64,000 nucleotides of DNA from Flavicella marina (GTDB lineage: Bacteria > Bacteroidota > Bacteroidia > Flavobacteriales > Flavobacteriaceae), in the NCBI RefSeq assembly GCF_009193215.1, contig NZ_VYVA01000001.1:992001-1056000 (forward strand), given 5' to 3'. How positions within the stretch are numbered: position 1 is the first letter of the stretch; each line of letters opens with the position of its first letter. The notes under the pieces are model-generated. The model was given only the letters and a program-made list of their open reading frames with translations, was not told where the DNA came from and searched no databases. Below, piece after piece: positions 1 to 8,499 of this stretch. The translations under genes were made by a program, and so were the position numbers.

Positions 1-355
1 TTGTAGTCATTGAAATGTTAGGAACTTTGTATTGGGTTGCGAGCAGAATAATTTTTTCTAAGTTTTTGTATAAAGTGGGTTCCGTACCGCATCCGATTTG
101 AAGCTTTACAGCTCTCTTTAGAATAGCCTTTGCGAATATTGGTAATTCGTTTTCAGGAAAAACACCTTTCAGTTTTTTTACGTAATCTTTGTCTGTAAAA
201 TAGCACATCTTACAACGCAAGTTACATGCATTTACGGGGTCGAAATGCACTGCTAAATAACGTTTGTTTAAAACATGAAGTATATACAACCCTAAAAGTT
301 TTATTCGGTCATTTTTGATAAAATGATTCAGTTTTAAAAGATTGTAATATTTCAT
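1..355 (-). CDS. Radical SAM protein, N-terminal part only
   Basis: The frame opens at an ATG at 355 and runs off the left edge of the window, so only about 118 residues are visible. The sequence VNACNLRCKMCYF contains the C-x3-C-x2-C motif that binds the 4Fe-4S cluster of radical SAM enzymes, about 45 residues from the start. A segment reading LQIGCGTEP follows, which fits the region after the first strands of the SAM barrel. It lies 9 bp downstream of holB on the same strand and may be co-transcribed. The substrate cannot be inferred because the C-terminal part is missing. The family call is secure; any more specific role would be a guess. Confidence 0.8.
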   Translation of the reverse strand, partial: MKYYNLLKLNHFIKNDRIKLLGLYILHVLNKRYLAVHFDPVNACNLRCKMCYFTDKDYVKKLKGVFPENELPIFAKAILKRAVKLQIGCGTEPTLYKNLEKIILLATQYKVPNISMTT

Positions 356-364
356 TGTAATTGT

Positions 365-1507
365 TTAAGATACTTCCTTTGTATGCAACAAGCGGGTTAG
401 TTTAATTGATAAATCTAATAAAATAATTTTAGCATTCCCGTTTCTTTCAATATGGTAGAGTGCGTCACTAACTTCTTTTTCGATATCAAGAATATTTCCT
501 CCATGGATAAACGGAGCAAACTTCTCTAAGGCAAATCCTGCTGTTTGGGTTTCTAAAAACACCAATTCGTTTGCTTTGTAATTGTGTAATAAGGCTTGTC
601 TAAAAAACTGTAGACAATAGTGTAAAAACCGTTTCTGTGTTTCTCTACCAGATTTAGCAATCGTTTCGCTCCATTCAATTAAGTTTTGAATCACAGCTGC
701 ATTACCCTTTGCTTTAAAAGCGGTTCTTACCCATAAAACAAACCACTGTTCAAATACTAAATCGTTCGAATCGTGTTTTAATAAATGAATAGCTTTGTTG
801 TAATTTCCTTCTGCTTGATGTGCAATTTTTGAAGCCTCAGCAGGAAAAGAATTTTCGTGTTCTATCAATGCGTTTGCTATGTCATTTTCACTTAGTACGG
901 GAAAATGCAATACTTGACATCTCGATAAGATTGTATTGATAATCTGTTCTTGATCTTCTGCAATCAGAATGAAAATTGTTTTTTCAGGTGGCTCCTCAAT
1001 TAATTTTAATAATTTGTTAGCCGCAGAACTATTCATTTTTTCTGCCATCCAAATAATCATTACTTTATACCCTCCTTCGTAAGATTTTAGTTGTAATGAT
1101 TTTACAATCTGTTCTGCTTCATCAACACCAATCATCCCTTGTTTGTTTTCTATTCCTATATGTTGGAACCAATTGAAAAGATTTCCATAAGGTTGATTTT
1201 TTACAAAACTTCTCCAATCGTCTAAAAACAAATTACTCACAGGGTGTTTTTTAACCTTGTCATTTGTGGCTACCGGAAAAGCAAAATGCAAATCAGGGTG
1301 CGCCAATTTATCACATTTTAAATTGCAAGCTGCTGCATCTTCATTCTTGCTGCACAATAAATATTGAGCATAAGCAATGGCAGTTGGCAGTGTGCCTGAC
1401 CCTTCGTTCCCTACAAACAATTGCGCATGCGGAATTCTTCCATTATCCGCTGAAGTAGTAAGGTGATTGATGATGTGTTCTTGACCAATTAGTTCTGAAA
1501 AAAGCAT
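365..1507 (-). CDS. holB: DNA polymerase III subunit delta'
   Basis: This is the clamp-loader subunit that helps place the beta clamp on DNA. The protein begins MLFSELIGQEHI, the usual Flavobacteria start; an in-frame ATG two codons upstream (1513) is less likely. The P-loop is degenerate (GNEGSGTLPTA, residues 33-43, no Lys), as known for delta', which does not hydrolyse ATP. The zinc-module region has only three cysteines (C52, C61, C65), where E. coli delta' has four. The SRC motif (ILSRCQVLHF) that contacts the neighbouring subunit's nucleotide is present. About 380 residues is normal for Bacteroidota. It is divergent from pgk across about 200 bp. Confidence 0.9.
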   Translation of the reverse strand: MLFSELIGQEHIINHLTTSADNGRIPHAQLFVGNEGSGTLPTAIAYAQYLLCSKNEDAAACNLKCDKLAHPDLHFAFPVATNDKVKKHPVSNLFLDDWRSFVKNQPYGNLFNWFQHIGIENKQGMIGVDEAEQIVKSLQLKSYEGGYKVMIIWMAEKMNSSAANKLLKLIEEPPEKTIFILIAEDQEQIINTILSRCQVLHFPVLSENDIANALIEHENSFPAEASKIAHQAEGNYNKAIHLLKHDSNDLVFEQWFVLWVRTAFKAKGNAAVIQNLIEWSETIAKSGRETQKRFLHYCLQFFRQALLHNYKANELVFLETQTAGFALEKFAPFIHGGNILDIEKEVSDALYHIERNGNAKIILLDLSIKLTRLLHTKEVS

Positions 1508-1684
1508 GAGCAAATATAGGAATATACTCTGCTACTTGTATAAGAATGGAGCTTAAAAATGTGCACACTTGAGAAGTAGTTTTGTCCAACCATAGAAGTT
1601 TTACCAATAAAAACATCTACAATGTTTTACAAAAACGTTGTAGTAGCTTTTTTTAGATTTTTAAAAACACCCATGTAAAATAAG

Positions 1685-1692
1685 TATATTTG
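1685..1692 (+). promoter_or_regulatory. pgk promoter, -7 element TATATTTG
   Basis: Exact match to the Bacteroidota -7 consensus TAnnTTTG, 25 bp before the pgk ATG. No convincing -33 TTG lies at the expected spacing. Confidence 0.6.
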
Positions 1693-1717
1693 CTTACAAA
1701 TTTTAATTAAACAAACA

Positions 1718-2902
1718 ATGAAAACAATTAAAGACATTAGTTTTGAAGGTAAAAAGGCCTTAGTTCGTGTTGATTTTAACGTGCCATTAGATGCAGATTT
1801 TAACGTAACAGATACTACAAGAATTAAAGCAGCAAAACCAACAATTATAAAAATCTTAGAAGATGGTGGTGCAGCAGTTTTGATGTCGCATTTAGGTCGT
1901 CCGAAAGGAGTTGAGTCTAAGTTTTCATTAGGTCATATAGTAGAAAAGGTAAGTGAGGTTTTAGGTGTTCAAGCAAAATTTGTTGATTCTTGTGTTGGTG
2001 CTGATGCAGAAGCAGCTGTTGCGGCTTTGCAACCTGGAGAGGTTTTGATTTTAGAGAACTTACGTTTTCACAAAGAAGAAACTGCAGGAGACCTTGAATT
2101 CTCTAAACAGTTGTCTAAATTAGGAGATATCTATGTAAATGATGCTTTTGGTACCGCGCATAGAGCACATGCTTCTACTACAATTGTAGCACAGTTTTTT
2201 GAAGAAAAAGTAGCTGGTTTTGTAATCGAAGCTGAGTTAGTAAATGCTGATAAAGTATTAAAAGGAGGAGACAAGCCTGTGACTGCTATTATGGGAGGTG
2301 CAAAAGTTTCTGACAAAATCTTAATTATTGAAAAATTATTAGATGTTGCTGATAATATTATTATCGGTGGAGGGATGTCTTATACATTTGCAAAAGCTGA
2401 AGGTGGTAGTATCGGGAATTCTTTATGTCAAGAAGATTTGTTAGAATACGTTCTTGAATTAGAGGCAAAAGCAAAAGCAAAAGGTGTAAATTTAATTTTC
2501 CCTGTAGATAATTTGTTAGGAGATGATTTCTCAAACACTGCAAATACACAAGTTGTGTTGAGAGGACAAATTCCTGATAATTGGGAAGGATTTGATATTG
2601 GACCACAAACAATCGAGAAATTCTCAACTATTATCAAAGAATCTAAAACCGTAATCTGGAATGGACCAATGGGAGTTTCTGAAATACCATTGTATGCAAC
2701 AGGTACGATTGAAGTAGCAAAAGCAGTAAAAGAAGCTACTGAAAATGGAGCTTTTTCATTAATAGGAGGTGGGGATTCTGCAGCTGCTATTAACAATCTA
2801 GGTTTTGGTGATGATGTATCATATGTATCAACAGGTGGTGGTGCTTTGTTAGAATATATGGAAGGTAAAGTGTTGCCTGGAATTGCTGCTTTGAAAGCAT
2901 AA
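1718..2902 (+). CDS. pgk: Phosphoglycerate kinase
   Basis: It transfers phosphate between 1,3-bisphosphoglycerate and ADP in cytosolic glycolysis and gluconeogenesis. At 394 residues it has the standard bacterial length. Visible signatures are RVDFNVP (17-23) and SHLGRPKG (57-64), which form the substrate-binding N-domain, then GGAKVSDK (193-200) and the nucleotide-binding GGGDSA loop (350-355). The ATG follows a clear -7 promoter element, and a strong terminator sits 20 bp past the stop, so pgk appears to be a single-gene transcript. Nothing unusual was seen. Confidence 0.98.
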   Translation: MKTIKDISFEGKKALVRVDFNVPLDADFNVTDTTRIKAAKPTIIKILEDGGAAVLMSHLGRPKGVESKFSLGHIVEKVSEVLGVQAKFVDSCVGADAEAAVAALQPGEVLILENLRFHKEETAGDLEFSKQLSKLGDIYVNDAFGTAHRAHASTTIVAQFFEEKVAGFVIEAELVNADKVLKGGDKPVTAIMGGAKVSDKILIIEKLLDVADNIIIGGGMSYTFAKAEGGSIGNSLCQEDLLEYVLELEAKAKAKGVNLIFPVDNLLGDDFSNTANTQVVLRGQIPDNWEGFDIGPQTIEKFSTIIKESKTVIWNGPMGVSEIPLYATGTIEVAKAVKEATENGAFSLIGGGDSAAAINNLGFGDDVSYVSTGGGALLEYMEGKVLPGIAALKA

Positions 2903-2922
2903 AGAATAATATAATAAATAAT

Positions 2923-2955
2923 AAAAGCCTTGCGAACTACGTGAGGCTTTTTTTG
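2923..2955 (+). terminator. Rho-independent terminator after pgk
   Basis: AAAAGCCT pairs with AGGCTTTT around a short loop whose base adds G-C and wobble pairs; a run of T follows. Confidence 0.85.
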
Positions 2956-3070
2956 TGTTTATTATTTAAATATCTTTATCGAACGGTTCAATTTTAGAAA
3001 TAATTAGCATTAAATGGTAAGTATTTTCAAAGTTTTAGACCAATATACTCAAAAGAAATAGGAAGCATTT

Positions 3071-4108
3071 ATGAAGTACACAAAAATTTCTAATACAGAT
3101 ATTAAGGTTAGTAAAATCTGTTTAGGAACCATGACATTTGGAGAGCAAAATACCGAAGCAGAAGCCCATATACAATTAAGTTATGCTGCTGGTGAAGGGG
3201 TTAATTTTATTGACACTGCTGAAATGTATTCGATTCCAGGAAGAAAAGAAACACAAGGAAACTCTGAAAGATTTGTGGGGTCTTGGTTGAAGGATCAAAA
3301 AAGAGAAGATTTTGTTGTTGCCACAAAAATTACCGGACCAAACCCTGGTTTGAAATATATTAGAGAAAATATGGATTTCTCTGATAAGTCAATTGATTTT
3401 TCGTTAGAGCGAAGCTTGAAAAATTTACAAACAGATTATGTTGATGTGTATCAATTGCATTGGCCAGAAAGAAATGCGAACTTTTTTGGTAAACTTAACT
3501 ATAAACATAAGGATGATGAGCAGTGGGAAGATAATTTTCATGAAATTATTTTAAAATTAGACAGTTTGGTAAAAGAAGGTAAAATTCGTCACTATGGTGT
3601 TTCTAATGAAACACCTTGGGGAACGATGCGTCATATTCAAGAAAGTACTAAAAATAACCTCACAAGGGCAAAATCTATTCAGAACCCTTATTCGATTTTA
3701 AATAGATCATATGAAGTTGGGATGGCTGAGGTTTCTATGAGAGAAAATATAGGTTTGCTAGCCTATTCTCCTCTTGGTTTTGGGGTGCTTTCAGGAAAAT
3801 ACTTTAACGGACAACTACCCGAAAAATCACGTTTGAAACTATTTCCAAATTATTCGAGATATAGCAATGATCAAGCGATGTTTTTGGCTGAAAAATATCA
3901 AGAACTTGCGAAAAAATATGGGTTGAGTTTGATTGAATTGTCACTTGCGTTTATAGAAACTCAACCTTTTGTGACTTCTACTATAATCGGAGCGACGACT
4001 ATAGGGCAATTAAAAGAAAATATTGCCACTATTGATGTTAACTTAACCCCTGAGTTGTTAGCAGAGGTTGATGAAATACATAAATTGCAGCCGTATCCTG
4101 CACCGTAA
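3071..4108 (+). CDS. NADP(H)-dependent aldo/keto reductase, Tas-like
   Basis: A cytosolic oxidoreductase of the AKR superfamily reducing carbonyl compounds with NADPH; the physiological substrate is unknown. The N-terminus (GTMTFGEQN at 19-27, IDTAEMY at 47-53) is very close to what I recall of E. coli Tas, and the length of 345 residues also matches. The catalytic tetrad can be placed at D48, Y53, K86 (VVATKI) and H130 (YQLHWPER). The extended loop between residues 53 and 65 (SIPGRKETQG) is typical of the Tas subgroup. It stands alone between two terminators. The family call is firm; equivalence to tas in function is inference. Confidence 0.9.
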   Translation: MKYTKISNTDIKVSKICLGTMTFGEQNTEAEAHIQLSYAAGEGVNFIDTAEMYSIPGRKETQGNSERFVGSWLKDQKREDFVVATKITGPNPGLKYIRENMDFSDKSIDFSLERSLKNLQTDYVDVYQLHWPERNANFFGKLNYKHKDDEQWEDNFHEIILKLDSLVKEGKIRHYGVSNETPWGTMRHIQESTKNNLTRAKSIQNPYSILNRSYEVGMAEVSMRENIGLLAYSPLGFGVLSGKYFNGQLPEKSRLKLFPNYSRYSNDQAMFLAEKYQELAKKYGLSLIELSLAFIETQPFVTSTIIGATTIGQLKENIATIDVNLTPELLAEVDEIHKLQPYPAP

Positions 4109-4130
4109 AACATAAGTTGTTTTAAAACAC

Positions 4131-4160
4131 AATGGGCTGTAGAAATACAGCCTATTTTTT
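4131..4160 (+). terminator. Terminator after the aldo/keto reductase
   Basis: GGCTGT and ACAGCC form the stem with a 6-nt loop, extended by flanking G-T and T-A pairs; a long T run follows. Confidence 0.85.
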
Positions 4161-4214
4161 TTTGAAATAAAAATAAAAAGTGACATCTATCATCTTTTTA
4201 TTTGTGTGGAAACC

Positions 4215-4222
4215 TAAATTTG
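4215..4222 (+). promoter_or_regulatory. Promoter of the nrf operon, -7 element TAAATTTG
   Basis: Exact TAnnTTTG match 43 bp before the nrfH ATG. A near match, TTTATTTG, lies just upstream (4197-4204). No clear FNR/CRP-type palindrome was found here, so the oxygen or nitrite control expected for this operon is not visible. Confidence 0.5.
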
Positions 4223-4265
4223 TGTTAAATTTAGCAAACAGGACAGAATTTAAAAATTGCGAATC

Positions 4266-4874
4266 ATGAGTAAGTTACTTGGATTAATTATTCCACCAAA
4301 AGAATGGCGTACACCAGTAGTTATTTTATTAGGGGCTATTTTCGGACTTACCCTATATGCAATGATTGAATCGAAAGCCATTTCATATTTGTCAGACGAT
4401 CCGAAGACTTGTGTTAACTGTCATGTAATGACGCCTCAATATACAACATGGTTGAATAGCTCTCATAGAGAATGGGCAACGTGTAATGATTGTCATGTTC
4501 CTCATGACAACGTATTCAAAAAATATGCTTTCAAGGCGATGGATGGGTTGTATCATGCTTCAGTTTTTACAACTAGAAATGAGCCTGAAGTAATTCGTAT
4601 GCGAGAAGCGGGTAACGAAGTAGTGCATAACAACTGTATTCGCTGTCATCAAGACCAAGTAGTTGATGTTAAATTAGCAAGTACCGTAGACAATCATAAA
4701 GCGAATATGACCGACAGAAAATGTTGGGAATGTCATAAAGAAGTCCCTCATGGAAAAATACATAGTTTGTCTTCTGTAAAATACTATGGGAAAGTGCCAC
4801 AAGAGCATCAGGAGACGGTGCCAGAATGGTTAAAAAAATATATGAAAGATTTAGATAATAAACCAAAAGAATAA
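4266..4874 (+). CDS. nrfH: Cytochrome c nitrite reductase small subunit NrfH
   Basis: A membrane-anchored tetraheme cytochrome that takes electrons from menaquinol and passes them to NrfA in the periplasm. I use the ATG at 4266; a TTG three codons upstream is in frame but unlikely. Residues 17-33 form the single N-terminal membrane anchor. Four CxxCH heme sites are seen at 49-53, 73-77, 124-128 and 153-157. The first is followed by x-Met (CVNCHVM), the NrfH hallmark in which methionine replaces the usual distal ligand. The stop lies 2 bp before the nrfA ATG. Length (202 residues) and context make this secure. Confidence 0.97.
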   Translation: MSKLLGLIIPPKEWRTPVVILLGAIFGLTLYAMIESKAISYLSDDPKTCVNCHVMTPQYTTWLNSSHREWATCNDCHVPHDNVFKKYAFKAMDGLYHASVFTTRNEPEVIRMREAGNEVVHNNCIRCHQDQVVDVKLASTVDNHKANMTDRKCWECHKEVPHGKIHSLSSVKYYGKVPQEHQETVPEWLKKYMKDLDNKPKE

Positions 4875-4876
4875 TT

Positions 4877-6367
4877 ATGAGCGCAAAAAGAGAACCTTGG
4901 AAAAATTGGGTGTTGTTTATAGCATCAATGGTGCTAGTATTTTTACTAGGATTGTTAGTTTCGACAATTACAGAACGTAAAATAGAGGCGAAATACGCTT
5001 ATACACCTATGAATAAAATCAAACAAGGTGAACCAAGGAATGAAGTATGGGGAGAGAATTTTCCTCGAGAATTTGAATCTTATTATAGAACTGCCGATTC
5101 AACTTTTAAATCAAAGCATAACGGAAACGCAATGATTGACATGTTAGAAGTAGACCCTCGTTTGGTAGTGCTTTGGGCTGGTTATGGTTTTTCTAAAGAT
5201 TACAACCAAGGTCGTGGTCACGTTTATGCTGTGGAGGACTTAAGAAATTCTTTGAGAACGGGAGGGCCGAAAGGTAAAGACGATGGGCCAATGCCTTCTA
5301 CATGTTGGACATGTAAGTCTCCAGATGTTCCAAGAATTATGAACGAACAAGGAGTCGAAGAATTCTACAAAGGAAAATGGGGGAAATTAGGTGCTGAAAT
5401 TGTAAACCCAATTGGTTGTGCTGATTGTCACGATTCTGAAACGATGAATTTAAAGGTTACAAGACCTGCATTGATTGAAGCTTTTGAAAGACAAGGAAAA
5501 GACATCAAACAAGCAACACATAACGAAATGCGTTCTTTGGTATGTGCACAATGTCATGTTGAGTACTATTTCAACAAAAAATTACCTGGAAAAGAAGGTA
5601 CACCATATTTAGTTTTCCCATGGGACGATGGTCAAACAGTTGAAGATATGGAAACATATTACGATAGAGTAGGGCATGTTGACTGGGTGCATAAATTAAG
5701 TAGAGCTCCTATGTTAAAGGCGCAACATCCAGGTTATGAAGTATACAAAATGGGTATTCATGGTCAGAGAGGTGTGTCTTGTGCAGATTGTCATATGCCA
5801 TACAAAACAGAAGGTGGACAGAAATTTACAGATCATCATATCCAGTCTCCATTAAACAACGTGGCGAATTCTTGTCAAGTATGTCACCGTGAAGAAAAAG
5901 ATGTGTTGACTAAAAATGTTTACGACAATCAAGATCGTATCTTAGAAAACAGAGATCAACTAGAAAGATTGTTGGTACGTGCACATGTTGAAGCTAAAAA
6001 ATGTTGGGATTTAGGAGCAACTGAAGCTCAAATGAAAGATATTTTACACGGAATTAGATTAGGTCAATGGAGATGGGATTATGCTGCAGCATCACATGGA
6101 GGATCTTTCCACGCACCGGTAGAATTAGGTAGAGTTATTGGTAAAGGAATCGATATTACGCAAGAAACCAGAATCAAGTTAGGTAAATTATTGATGCAAT
6201 TAGGTTTTAGTGGAGAAGTTCCTTATCCACCAATTCAAACCAAAGCTGCGGCTCAAAAATACATTGGATTGCCAATGGATCAATTAGAAGCTGAAAAAGC
6301 AGATTTTAAAAAGAATGTTTTGCCAAAATGGGATGAAGAAGCGAAGCAAAGAGAAGCTAAATATTAG
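4877..6367 (+). CDS. nrfA: Ammonia-forming cytochrome c nitrite reductase NrfA
   Basis: The periplasmic pentaheme enzyme that reduces nitrite to ammonium with six electrons (DNRA). The active-site heme motif CWTCK, with Lys as axial ligand, is at residues 143-147. The other four hemes bind at CADCH (181-185), CAQCH (223-227), CADCH (302-306) and CQVCH (333-337). An uncleaved-looking hydrophobic segment at residues 11-30 follows a basic N-terminus, so the protein may stay membrane-tethered or be processed. Length of 496 residues is typical. It is translated with nrfH and followed by cytochrome maturation genes. Confidence 0.98.
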   Translation: MSAKREPWKNWVLFIASMVLVFLLGLLVSTITERKIEAKYAYTPMNKIKQGEPRNEVWGENFPREFESYYRTADSTFKSKHNGNAMIDMLEVDPRLVVLWAGYGFSKDYNQGRGHVYAVEDLRNSLRTGGPKGKDDGPMPSTCWTCKSPDVPRIMNEQGVEEFYKGKWGKLGAEIVNPIGCADCHDSETMNLKVTRPALIEAFERQGKDIKQATHNEMRSLVCAQCHVEYYFNKKLPGKEGTPYLVFPWDDGQTVEDMETYYDRVGHVDWVHKLSRAPMLKAQHPGYEVYKMGIHGQRGVSCADCHMPYKTEGGQKFTDHHIQSPLNNVANSCQVCHREEKDVLTKNVYDNQDRILENRDQLERLLVRAHVEAKKCWDLGATEAQMKDILHGIRLGQWRWDYAAASHGGSFHAPVELGRVIGKGIDITQETRIKLGKLLMQLGFSGEVPYPPIQTKAAAQKYIGLPMDQLEAEKADFKKNVLPKWDEEAKQREAKY

Positions 6368-6393
6368 TACCTTAGCGATGTTTATTTTCATCT

Positions 6394-7644
6394 ATGACGC
6401 AAGAAACATCTAAGAAAAAAAATAAAGACTTTTGGGAGCACCCTTGGAGCTATATGGAATCATTTTTCATTGGTACAGGACTGCTCCTGACTGGTTTTAT
6501 GATGGAGGTGTTCTTTCCTTCTAACGAAGAGTTTTTAATCTCATACCCATTTAATGTACTCTTTTTAACGGGGTATGTTGTGTTGCTTTTTGTTGTATAC
6601 TACAGGTTTTCTAACATTCAGTTGATTCGTTGGTTGACAAAAGTACCAGCCTCTATTTCTTCAATTGTCTTGGTGACATTTATGGTGATGATCATGGGGG
6701 TTGTACCACAAATACCATCACCGAACCCAACAATTACAAAAATGGGTTTAAATCACATCACAACGCATTGGGCATTTTTGTTGATTTTATTTCAGTTTTT
6801 AACCTGTTTGGGATTGGTTACGATAAAACGCCTTTTGCAATTCAGTTGGTCCAATTTTGGATTTGTAGTAAGTCACTTGGGACTGTTTATAGCGATAGTA
6901 GCGGGAGTGTTAGGAAGTGGAGACCTACAACGTTTGTCGTTAAATGTATATGAAGGAAAGCCTAGTGTTATGGCTTTTGACGATGACGAGCAAGAAGTAG
7001 AGCTTCCGTTTGCAATTTATTTGAACGATTTTATCATCAAAGAATACAATCCTAAATTGGCTTTGGTTGATAATAAAACAGGTAGCATTGCTCATAACAA
7101 CGGAAAAAACTTATACCTGGTTGAGAAAGGAGAAACCTATTATTTTAAGAATTATCAAGTTCATATTGAAGATTTTTTAGAAAATGCAGGGAAACATGGA
7201 GCAAATTATTTCTTTGTAAATGAAGTGGGCTCACCCCCAGCAGCTAAAGTTACTGTAACGAATACCGAAGATAATAGTATTGTGAAAGGTTGGATCAGTA
7301 GTGGTAGTTTTCGTTATCCGTATGAGTCGCTTAAAATTAGTGACGCATATTCAATCGTAATGACAATTCCTGAACCTAAAGAGTTTAGTTCTGATATTGA
7401 TATCTTAACCAAAGAGGGAGAACGAATCAATACAACTCTGTTGGTAAACGAAGCTTATTATTACAAAGGATGGGATATTTACCAGTTAAGTTACGATGAA
7501 AAAATGGGTAAATGGTCTGATTTAAGTGTCGTAGAATTGGTTCGTGACCCATGGCTTCCGGTAATCTATTCTGGAATTTTTATGATGATTATTGGGGCAA
7601 TGAATATGTTTTGGTTAGGGAATAAAATAAATAAAGAAGACTAA
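6394..7644 (+). CDS. ResB-like cytochrome c biogenesis protein
   Basis: Probable membrane component of System II cytochrome c maturation, which with CcsA moves heme across the membrane and attaches it to apocytochromes. It has about four N-terminal membrane segments (roughly 24-42, 50-68, 77-98, 125-170), a large extracytoplasmic domain from about residue 180 to 385, and a final membrane segment at about 390-410. That layout is the ResB fold, in a short 416-residue version. It lies 26 bp after nrfA and 1 bp before the ccsA ATG, so it belongs to the nrf operon. ResB proteins are poorly conserved, so the call rests partly on topology and context. Confidence 0.8.
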   Translation: MTQETSKKKNKDFWEHPWSYMESFFIGTGLLLTGFMMEVFFPSNEEFLISYPFNVLFLTGYVVLLFVVYYRFSNIQLIRWLTKVPASISSIVLVTFMVMIMGVVPQIPSPNPTITKMGLNHITTHWAFLLILFQFLTCLGLVTIKRLLQFSWSNFGFVVSHLGLFIAIVAGVLGSGDLQRLSLNVYEGKPSVMAFDDDEQEVELPFAIYLNDFIIKEYNPKLALVDNKTGSIAHNNGKNLYLVEKGETYYFKNYQVHIEDFLENAGKHGANYFFVNEVGSPPAAKVTVTNTEDNSIVKGWISSGSFRYPYESLKISDAYSIVMTIPEPKEFSSDIDILTKEGERINTTLLVNEAYYYKGWDIYQLSYDEKMGKWSDLSVVELVRDPWLPVIYSGIFMMIIGAMNMFWLGNKINKED

Positions 7645-7645
7645 G

Positions 7646-8449
7646 ATGACTTGGATAGATTTTCCTTTGTATAGTGGAATTATTGGTTGTATTTGGCTGA
7701 TAGGCTTAGTGTTTTTATTGTGGTCTTATCGAAAAAAACAATTATTAAATATTGCTTTGCCTATTTTATTTATAGGGTGGGGAGTGTTGTTGCTTTTTGT
7801 GGCGAAACTATGGATGGAGTTAGATAGACCACCAATGAGAACTTTAGGAGAAACAAGATTGTGGTATGCTACCTTTTTACCTTTCGTGGGGTTTGTAACT
7901 TATTTTAGATGGAGATACAAATGGTTTTTGGCGTATAGTATTGTTTTAGCGTCGGTGTTTTTAACGATCAATTATCTAAATCCTGAAACGTATTCAAAAA
8001 CCTTAATGCCAGCACTTCAAAGTCCTTGGTTCGTACCTCATGTATTGGTGTATTTATTCTCTTATGCCGTATTGGCTGCTTCGAGTATCGTTGCAATGAA
8101 GGGCATATATGATTTGTCGAAAAACAATCTTTCTGAAGAAACTTTAAAGCTCGCTGATAACTTGGTATACATTGGCTTTGCTTTTTTAACGTTAGGTCTG
8201 TTATTTGGTGCGATGTGGGCAAAAGAAGCATGGGGGCATTACTGGACTTGGGATCCGAAAGAGATTTGGGCCTTTTTAACTTGGATGGGGTATTTGACTT
8301 ATATTCATTATAGATACTTCCATACACATAAAACAAAACAGTCACTTACAATTTTGGCATTGGCCTTTGTAGTGTTATTGGTTTGTTGGTTTGGTGTGAA
8401 TTATTTGCCAGTCGCACAAACAAGTGTTCACACATATACACAGCAATAA
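7646..8449 (+). CDS. ccsA: Cytochrome c biogenesis protein CcsA/ResC
   Basis: Heme-handling membrane protein of System II. The WWD signature WGHYWTWDPKE is at residues 196-206, directly before a membrane helix beginning IWAFLTW. About eight membrane segments fill the 267 residues. Flanking histidines expected to ligate heme are present in HVLVYL and in the YIHYRYFH stretch near residue 220. The start is one base after the ResB stop, indicating tight co-translation. Together with ResB it gives the nrf operon a dedicated maturation pair; whether the genome holds another set cannot be seen here. Confidence 0.92.
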   Translation: MTWIDFPLYSGIIGCIWLIGLVFLLWSYRKKQLLNIALPILFIGWGVLLLFVAKLWMELDRPPMRTLGETRLWYATFLPFVGFVTYFRWRYKWFLAYSIVLASVFLTINYLNPETYSKTLMPALQSPWFVPHVLVYLFSYAVLAASSIVAMKGIYDLSKNNLSEETLKLADNLVYIGFAFLTLGLLFGAMWAKEAWGHYWTWDPKEIWAFLTWMGYLTYIHYRYFHTHKTKQSLTILALAFVVLLVCWFGVNYLPVAQTSVHTYTQQ

Positions 8450-8451
8450 AA

Positions 8452-8478
8452 AACCTCTTTAATTAGATCAAAGAGGTT
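8452..8478. terminator. Hairpin between convergent ccsA and trpS
   Basis: AACCTCTTT and AAAGAGGTT pair perfectly with a 9-nt loop. The T run is weak on the plus side. It probably serves both converging genes. Confidence 0.6.
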
Positions 8479-8499
8479 GTGTAGTTTATATATGTAGAA

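Noticed and set aside
365-1507. Defective P-loop in holB as a sign of gene decay
   Set aside because: Delta' subunits naturally lack ATPase activity; the SRC motif and full length argue for a working gene.
2131-2796. Long antisense frames within pgk
   Set aside because: They are complementary shadows of a well-conserved gene with no family features.
4257-4265. TTG start for nrfH three codons upstream
   Set aside because: The ATG at 4266 gives the normal NrfH N-terminus.
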